Below are positions 57,000-64,000 of a DNA stretch of 64,000 nt, in pieces. The stretch comes from Abelmoschus esculentus. Taxonomy: Eukaryota; Streptophyta; Magnoliopsida; Malvales; Malvaceae. Location: assembly GCA_035048815.1 (NCBI GenBank), contig JAUCBN010000025.1, positions 12,424,501-12,488,500 on the forward strand. Reading direction: 5' to 3'. Position 1 is the first letter of the stretch; every line of letters starts with the position of its first letter. Made by a program: the position numbers and the translations under genes. Under the pieces are notes generated by a model that saw only the letters and a program-made list of their open reading frames with translations, was not told where the DNA came from and ran no database searches.

Positions 57000-57655
57000 G
57001 AATAATTTACCCCCATTTATGGATCTCTTGTTCAGAATCGAGTTAAGAATTTGCAACCAAGAAAGATTTGTTGTGGTAGTATAAAAAAATGAACATCAAA
57101 TTTTGCTTGATGAAATGCATCCAAAGTTTTCCTTCTGGATTGGGTCTTGTTCGCTCAACAATGGTGTTTGCGTCATCTCATCCTGTATTCTGGAAGAAGA
57201 GATCTTCCAACAGAAAGTCTAGGTTTTGCCCAAGTATTGAAGCAACAAAAAGGGAGTGCCTATCCTCATCTTCAACTTTGTAGAATTCATTGATGTCATT
57301 AGTAGTGAAAGGAATCAAGTCTCCTCGCACCTAAATTGTCTTTTGATCGGGTCTGGTGAAGTTAGCATAGAAATCCTTCACCATAAAAACATTGATCGCT
57401 TTCTTGGTCTTGCTCTTAGTGTCGAAGTGGCGAGCAAATTGCTCCCACTTATGTGTAGTTAAGATCTTTGAAACAACCTCTACAACTACTTCTTGTTCAA
57501 ATCATCGAACACAAATCCATTTCTTGATGAATTTATCTCCCATTAATTTTTTGAAATCTGTCATTTGCAGCATCATTCTAGAACTTTTGGATCTTGATAG
57601 GTTTTTCTCTTGACACATCCCTTGAAGTCTCGGGTGTATTCTTGCATGGAGCCAT
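57000..57655 (-). pseudogene. ORF3-like remnant of G
   Basis: ATG at 57655 opens MAPCKNTPETSRDVSREKP, which resembles the N-terminus of Athila-type ORF2/ORF3 proteins. Broken frames follow, with stops every 15-40 codons. Position (between integrase C-terminus and 3' noncoding region) and orientation match ORF3 of the other elements. Sequence similarity is weak, so confidence is moderate. Confidence 0.5.
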
Positions 57656-58248
57656 TGATGTAGAGAAGGTTTTTGGTGAGATGAAGAAGATGAATGTTTG
57701 AGTATTGTAACTGATTGGTTTTTTTGAGAAGAGAGAGATGAGTGAAAAGTAATAATGGGTGTAAGTTATAGGTGGCTAGGGTATTGGAAAGGGTAAAAAG
57801 AGAGTGGTGGGTAGTTAATGTGATGGTGAGTAGGAGAGAGAAAAAAGTTTTAATATTAAATAAAAGGGTAAAAGTAAGAAGGGGTTTAGATTTAAACTAA
57901 AGCTCTTCTCTTTCCATCTACAAACTAACCATATTCCCTAGCATTGGGCATGTCATCTCATTTGTGCCTTTGGCCCCAAACTTAAATAAATCCAAATTGC
58001 TTCATGAAAGAACAAACGTCTAACCTTTGCAGCCTTGTACTAGTTTGCCTTCTGATGCACAATACATCTAGAATTGTACCTTGTAAAACGACATTAATAG
58101 AGAAAACAAAAGAACAGTTAAAATAAACAAGAAAAATAAAGATACCTATTTTTTTCAAACTAGAACTAAAATACTAAAGCAAATTAGAAGAAAGATTTAG
58201 TGATGCTCAAGTATCCTACAGACAGAGGTCCTCTTTGTTATGCACAAT
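57656..58248. other. Spacer of G between pol and ORF3 remnant
   Basis: AT-rich, no gene recognised. It lies where the other elements have an AT-rich leader. Confidence 0.4.
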
Positions 58249-58736
58249 TGGATCTCCTTTATAAATCTTCAATCTTTAACCATTGACCTTTAAGATTCGA
58301 TCTCCATTAAGTGCTTTTATCTCTACAGCTCCATAGCGGTAAACCTTGTGTATCAGGAAAGGTCCTGACCACCTCGACTTCAATTTTCTAGGAAAAATTT
58401 TAATTATGGAGTTGTAAAGTAACACTTGTTGGCCTTCTGAGAAATGTCGTGGCAAAAGACATAGGTCCAACCACTTGATGATCTCTATCATCACTACCTT
58501 CTTCATTGCTGGGTTCATTCTTCTTTGGGGCTCGATAGAATTATGTGGCATTCTTCTAGAATAATCTTGTGCATGTAGATTGTGGGACTGATGCCCTTTA
58601 AATCAATCATAGTCCATCTTAGAGCTTTCTTATATTGATATAATAAATTCACAAGACTAAGCTCTTGGTTAAGATCTAAACTAGAAGAAATTATCACCAG
58701 CAAAGTATTATGAGATCCCAAATAAACATACTTCAA
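58249..58736 (-). pseudogene. Deleted pol of G: RT N-terminus fused to integrase C-terminus
   Basis: The frame from 58736 reads MKYVYLGSHNTLLVIISS, then YKKALRWTMIDLKGISPT, the start of Athila RT (compare YAYLGDNHTMPVIISS and KKAIGWSIDDLKGISPT in A). In a neighbouring frame, RRMNPAMKKVVMIEIIKWLD is followed directly by LLPRHFSEGQQVLLYNS and IFPRKLKSRWSGPFLIHKV, the integrase C-terminal part. The jump near 58465 removes the RT active site, RNase H, and the integrase zinc and DDE domains, and preserves the reading frame across the join. Inactive. Confidence 0.85.
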
Positions 58737-58829
58737 ATGTGGTGGTAATGGTTTTAATTCTAGAGATCGTCATGTAAAAGTTATGGTTTATGAAGAATAA
58801 ATTCAGAGAAATCAATTGATTCAAATTTC

Positions 58830-60590
58830 GTACTTGGTTTTGGCTTGAAATCGCTAATTTGTTGTAGCTCTAGATTGAGATTTTTCTTCTTCTTGATCAT
58901 GCTCCTCTAGCAGTTTTGCAAAGTCCTTCATATGTGGAGATTTTTCATAGTAAAATTTTACAGTTTCAGCTTCTGTTGTTAGTGTTAGAGTATTCCCAAA
59001 GAACAATCATATGATGATTGTAAGGATACTTTTATTTACCAATTTTATTGAATAAAGACATTACCATTGTTGTTTTCAGATACATGTGTCAATGTATAAC
59101 ATAAACAAAAAAACAATAAGGTCCATATAAAAATATAAGTATTATTATTAAAAGATCCTTAGTCAAGTATTATTATGGGTATGGACAATAATAATACGCT
59201 TAAGACTAACATGTTATTAATTGATGACAATGAGTTGTCCTTGACATGGAGATATCAGAGTTAATACATGAATATATTAATGGACAATAATATATTGGAT
59301 TGACCCGCTGTGAGTATGTCTTGGATTATTATGTGACAATCACGATATTGCTCATAGTGACAACTATATGTATGATCTTTAGACTTGAGATTATTACTAT
59401 CTCAACATACGTTGTTTTATGTTTTGATGAAGTTAAACGTGTCTCGTAATTAGTTACACTATAAAAACTGACATTGGACATATTACAATGTATGTAGTGA
59501 GCTGTGAATGATCAAGATAGGATTTGTCCTTCCTACATAATAGGAAAATATATCAAAGGCCACTTGATTGAGTGAGACTAGAAATGCATGGCCATGCTTG
59601 AATAGGTTGATATGAGATATCATAAATTATTCATTAACAGTAGTCCACTCTAGATATCAAGAAACATTGAAATAGGCTCTACAAGTTTGACTATTCCAAG
59701 ACTTGTGCCTATTATAGATATAAAAGGACAAAAGGATACAATACATTAAGAGAGTTGGTCACGGACATGATACATCGAATCATGATCTATTGTAACTTAG
59801 ATGATAATGATATATTGCTAGATGTCACTCATTGTTTGTAATATTAGAATTGTTCTAATATTATTACTAACGTTACAATGAGCCTACAAGGTCACACCCA
59901 ATGGTTGAAAAGAAGCAAAAAATATATATATGTATAAATAGATTATATTTAATCTCGAATTTTAAACAAAGGATATAATTAAAGTAATTGTATCCCTTTT
60001 CAAATTCGAATTAAATATAGATCCCGAAATTTAAGGAAATAATAAAAGTAATTATTTCCTATAACAAATTCCGAATAAAACTCTAATACCTAGGGTTACA
60101 CACATATAAGGGATTTTTGGTCTAGGAGCCGCATTAGAGAATCCCGAATTCCCAAAAATCAAAGTTCACGAAAATAGTTTTTTGAGATTTGCTCTCAACC
60201 GGGTGAACTGAGTAAAGGTTGAGACGATATTCGTGGAGGCTAAAGGTTCAGATTGTTGAAAGATCGCGATTGTAGCAGATCCAGTTACTGTTTTTGTTGC
60301 TTATCAAGGAACCCAATGTAAGTCATCGGATCTCTTCCTCCCAATTTCGGATTAAACGTACATGGATCACCGGAAATACAGTCGTAATTTTGTTTCGCTA
60401 TGCCATGGGGTGGGCGGTCGTAATTTTGGTCTTGGCTTGAAATTGCCAATTTGTTGTATCTCTATATTACCTTTTTCTTCTTCTTGATCATGCTCCTCTA
60501 GCAGTTTTGTAAAGTCCTTTATTTGTGGAGATTTGTCATAGTAAAATTTTACACTTTCAGCTTCTGTTGTTGGAGTATTTATCCCATCTA
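58830..60590. repeat. About 170-bp direct duplication flanking the insert in G
   Basis: 58830-58990 and 60412-60585 are similar copies (GGCTTGAAATYGCYAATTTG, then TTCTTCTTGATCATGCTCCT, then CAGCTTCTGTTGTT). Both encode a protease-RT linker with KLLEEHDQEEEK. They differ by many substitutions, so the duplication is old or the copies come from different elements. Confidence 0.8.
58990..60410. other. 1.4 kb noncoding insert in G, possibly a solo LTR
   Basis: It interrupts G between protease and RT. It begins near TGTTAGAGTATTCCC (58984) and may end near GGAAATACA (about 60402). It has no ORF and is AT-rich, with content such as a TATATATATG stretch near 59920 and a CACATATAAGG stretch near 60100. 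LTR-like TG/CA ends are possible, but I found no clear target duplicate, so its identity (Copia-type solo LTR or other) is open. Confidence 0.45.
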
Positions 60591-61490
60591 TACAGTGGCA
60601 TTCTTCATTATCATCCATGTACTTAAGCTTATTGAGGACATTAATAGTCATGGACAGGTCAACTACTCGCATTTTGAAGTCTCCCTTTTCACAATCGATG
60701 AGGATTTGACCGGTAGCAAGGAATAGACGTCCTAAGATTATGGGTGCCTTGTTTTCCACTTAAAAATCCAGATTTAAAAATTCCACTGGGTATACGAATT
60801 TTCACACCTTCACTATCACATATTTCACTTTTCCTTTGGACCGGACATGAGAATGGTCCTCCAATTACAAGATGACAGTGGTTGGCCTTGTTCTCCCTAT
60901 ACCAAGCTTCTTAAATATTACCTTGTGCATCAAATTGACACTTGAACTGAGGTCTCATAGTAACTTGCCCAAAAAATTATCTCTTATAGAACATGGAATA
61001 ATAAAGCTACCAGGATTGTGTCTCTTCATAGGTAGATCGGTCTTCCCAGAATAGAACTCAGATGCTATAGCAACTTTTACATAGTTCTCTATTTTTATCT
61101 TTTTTGTAAAAATGTTTTTCAAAAACTTTGCATGTGAGGATATTTGATCAATTGCATCTAAAAATAAAATATTGATATGAAATTGGTCTAGAATACTTAT
61201 AAATTTCTGAAATTGGAGATCTTCTTTGTGTTGCTTCAAACGCTAAGAGAATGATGGTGGGGGTCTTACGTCCTCGAAGGGTGGTATTGGTATTGCTTTT
61301 GCTACAATATTTACACTCTTCTCACCAAATGCCTCATTATTTAAATTTTCTCTTGTTTCTTCTTGAGCAGATTTTTCCTCTTGTTGTTCATATTCATTTT
61401 GCTCCTGAATAGGGGCATCTTCTTTCTATTTCCTTTTAAAATATTCCCCTTATTTAATTTTCTTCCGCTCCCCAAGGTAAGTGTGCTGCA
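60367..61490 (-). pseudogene. Gag C-terminus and protease of G
   Basis: The frame from 61239 carries KQHKEDLQFQKFISILDQFH and AIDQISSHAKFLKNIFTKK, matching the KKQKQDQQFKKFLDILKQVH and MPNYAKFLKDM block of A. Next come NPGSFIIPCSI, a damaged protease active site (DLSSSVNLMHK region near 60950, after a stop), and APIILGRLFLATGQILIDCE (60750-60700). The frame then enters the acidic linker ending near 60420. Before 61239 an acidic stretch lies in broken frames. Several stops; inactive. Confidence 0.82.
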
Positions 61491-61492
61491 TT

Positions 61493-64000
61493 TGTAACGC
61501 CCCAAAATTGGGCCTAGAAGTTAGTGGGTCGATTTAGCCCGTTAAAACTAGTTCGGAATTAATTTCTTAAAAATTGTTTTTTAATCAAAATAAATTATGT
61601 AAAAATATCCTAAAAATGTAACTAAGTATATTTTTGAATTTGGTAAACTTAATTTTGAAAATTGACCCTTGAAACCCTAAGATTTTGAAATTAGTGACTA
61701 CTTTGTAAAAATTGAAAACTTGAGGACAATTTTATAAAACAAGCCAAAACTTTGAATTTTTAAGGTTATTTAATCCAATTATAATCCTAGATGGTCTAGG
61801 CTTTTCATTTTTTTAATTAATTAAATCAAAAAATTTTATTTTAACTCAAATAACTAATTAAATTTGATTTTAAACTCTAAAACCCTATTTAAACATTATA
61901 AATCTAACCTATTATTATTATTTTCATTTTCCCTCATTAGAGGCAAGCTTTCAACCAAATTTTAAGATAAAAAACTTTTCTTTTTCATCTAATTTCGTTA
62001 TCAATAATTATTATAACTTTTTCCTCTTTAAAAACCTACTTTTGTTATTGTTGTCACGTTCTAAAACCCGAAAAGCAATTGGATCAATTTTGGAGGTGAG
62101 ATTTCATCAACCCTATAGAACTTTGAAGTTCTTTACTAAAATTCTCAAGTTCTTGGCTTGGTAAAAACATTTTTAATCCTTTGTTTTTGAAAAATCAGTT
62201 TTTGGGTCAAAAATCATAATTTTCGTTCAAAGGCTTTCTTACTCACTATTTTTGGATCCTAAAAGGATAATTTTTAAAGTTTTAGGATATTTTTATGGTT
62301 TTTTTTAAATCCCTAATCCTAGACTAAAGGTTTAGGAGAAGTTTGGTTGGTTTTGGAGTTTTCGGTTAAGGTTTTGATAGATTTAAGGGGTTGTTCGATT
62401 AAGGGTTTCTTGTGTGCGATTGGAAGCACTAAAATATTAGTTTTTAATGCTTGAAAAAGGGCAAGAAGTAGGTGATATCGTTTCAAGTAATCGAGTGAAG
62501 TTTCGATGACTTATCGGAAAAGTTTCGGTTCGGTGAGTGATTTATGAGAGTGGGCTGCTTCGGCAGTGTTTTAAATATATTTTACAAAGGTTTAGGGGTG
62601 TACGGAAAGTGTGAAAAACCTCCCTATATTTGGACTTAAGTGTTTAAGTTTTTCTCTCTTGAAAATTCCATATTATGCCTTGCTTTACTATGTGATTTTG
62701 TTATGCTCGTGTTTTAAATGTGAATATGTAATTATGCATGTGATTTGATGCTCATGATACTGTTTTTATAATGTTTTGATGCTCCCATGGTTTTGTTTCC
62801 AAAATTTGATAAAAAGAGGTTTTAGCGGTTTATGCATTTGATGCATGTATTGATGGGAAGCATGAGTTGTGATTCATTGTTTTTGTCTTGAAACTTTAGC
62901 ATTGTGTTTTGTTTTTAGTATTGGTATTAAAGATGATGAAACGTGGATAAGTTGATCGTTCAATAGGATGTGAGTGCACTATAATTAAAATACGTACGTG
63001 TATTAAATGCCTTGGTGATGCATTAGAGTTAATACTTATATTGTGATATATGTGTTGTATTACATTGTAAGTGTTGCTTATCTCGGATACTAAGGTGTGA
63101 TTTCATGATTGGAGTTAATCCAACCTGGGTGTGATTAGGCGATTAGACTTCACACGTGGTATGAGTAGCGATTTGCTCCCATACGTGGCATGTCGGCGAT
63201 TTGGCCTCATGTCTGGCATTTTAATCATGCGTGTTCCGTTTATTCTAACGTTTAGTGGTAATCTAAACGCTACAGTAATTCCAATACCATTATGAGTAAG
63301 TAAATTTTCTTAATTGAATTATTTTCAATTAAGCTTTGCCATGGGCATGTAAGACTTGTATTTTACTCATCGAGCATGTGTTTTCAAAAGTTGTTTGGAA
63401 AAAATTTGTGGCTTATGCCATGGTATACTTGTTTTATTTCATGAGTTGAGCATGACATGTTTTTATAAAACTTTGGATTTTATGGGCTACATTGCAAGTT
63501 GTTTTACTTATGTTTTTAATTGTCACTCACTAAGCTTTTGATTAACCACTTTCCTTTACTTGCAATGTAGATAAATAAGTGATTAGGTGCCAGCAAGGTA
63601 GTCGAGCAAACTATTTATACTTTCTTAGGTTCATGTATGTTTTAAGTAAATTTGAGAACGTTAAGTAGATAAGAGCAATGAAGCTAGAGACCTTATGCTA
63701 GTTATGATTTCTTTTGTTGAGATCCTTGAATATGCTATTGAATCCATGAAGTTCTGAGTTTAGACATGCTTATCAGTTTCTTATGAGTTAATGAAGTACT
63801 TTGTTTGAAATTCACATGTTTCTATGTTTCCCTATGTTGATATTTGGTGAATTTTTTAATGTATTCACATGTTGATTGATTCATGTATTAATTAGGATAA
63901 ATTTCATATAGAAAACTTGTTATTACATGTGTTTAATGCCCCTTTAGGAGAAATTATGCATATAAACTTTATTGGGCACGTTTAGACTTGAAACTAGAGT
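61493..64000 (+). mobile_element. T3: start of a third long LTR (Tekay/Del-like), runs off the window
   Basis: It starts TGTAACGCCCCAAAATTGGG at 61493, inside the Gag region of G, with possible target site GCATT or CATTT before it. There is no coding frame for 2.5 kb. Like T1 and T2 it has spacer repeats (GGCGATTAGACTTCACACGTGG and related units, 63130-63225) and a CACTCACTAAGC block followed by a TTGCAATGTAG stretch (63524-63570). Whether it is a solo LTR or part of a full element cannot be seen. Confidence 0.7.

Larger units (their letters stand above)
46648..61492 (-). mobile_element. Element G: older Athila-like element, interrupted by E and a 1.4 kb insert
   Basis: On the minus strand: Gag C-terminus and protease (about 61490-60400), a 1.4 kb insert flanked by a 170-bp duplication, an RT N-terminus fused to an integrase C-terminus (58736-58249), an ORF3-like remnant (about 57655-57000), 3' noncoding region with stem-loop and polypurine tract, and 3' LTR (56426 down to 46648, split by E). 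Much more diverged than A-F. It truncates K on the left and is cut by T3 on the right. Confidence 0.8.

Noticed and set aside
1..64000. Host protein-coding genes
   Set aside because: Every recognisable protein block is Gag, protease, RT, RNase H, integrase or element ORF3; the remaining long frames are shadows or low complexity.

Overview
The window is plant nuclear DNA made almost entirely of nested LTR retrotransposons. I found no host gene, rRNA, tRNA or CRISPR array. The evidence is the set of element types: Athila-like, Ogre/Tat-like and chromovirus Ty3/gypsy elements, plant tRNA-Asp, tRNA-Arg and tRNA-iMet type primer-binding sites, and repeated insertion of elements into elements. A flowering plant, probably a eudicot, is the likely source; I cannot name the species. 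Elements are given letters here.

Layout from left to right. O (1-5142, minus) is the 5' part of an Ogre/Tat-like element whose LTR ends inside F. F (5143-19664, plus) is an Athila-like element seen as leader, ORF3, 3' noncoding region and 3' LTR. Its ORF3 is split by D (5322-12692, minus, target-site duplication CGCCC) and by T1, a 3.2 kb solo LTR (14190-17398, CAGCT). F abuts a remnant of another ORF3 (H). K is a decayed chromovirus (about 20.5-46.6 kb, plus). It is split by the A/B block (21611-40530) and by T2, a 4.0 kb solo LTR (42011-45969, ACATT). A carries gag-PR-RT-RNaseH-INT but only the tail of ORF3. B carries gag-PR and ORF3 but no RT/INT, and holds solo LTR C (34937-36228, GCCAA). 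A and B are joined through a chimeric LTR. G (46648-61492, minus) is an older Athila-like element that interrupts K. Its 3' LTR holds E (47898-56140, minus, CAAAT), a complete gag-PR-ORF3 element. T3 (61493 to the window end) is the start of another long LTR.

A to F form one family with two LTR variants: LTRs starting TGATAAGTGCTCAACAC (A, C, D, E) and TGATAAGTGCTCAACTC (B, F). A plausible model is that A-type elements supply reverse transcriptase and integrase, while B, E and D are non-autonomous partners that keep gag, protease (truncated in D) and ORF3. Every copy seen here has stops or frameshifts, so none looks competent.

The strongest non-protein signals are: a stem-loop (8-bp arms, AGGA loop) just upstream of the polypurine tract; a second copy of that stem-loop plus tract 0.8 kb upstream; three short hairpins between them, with one compensatory stem change; and a GC-rich palindromic word (CTGCCGCGGCAG and variants) scattered through coding and noncoding parts of the A-F family.
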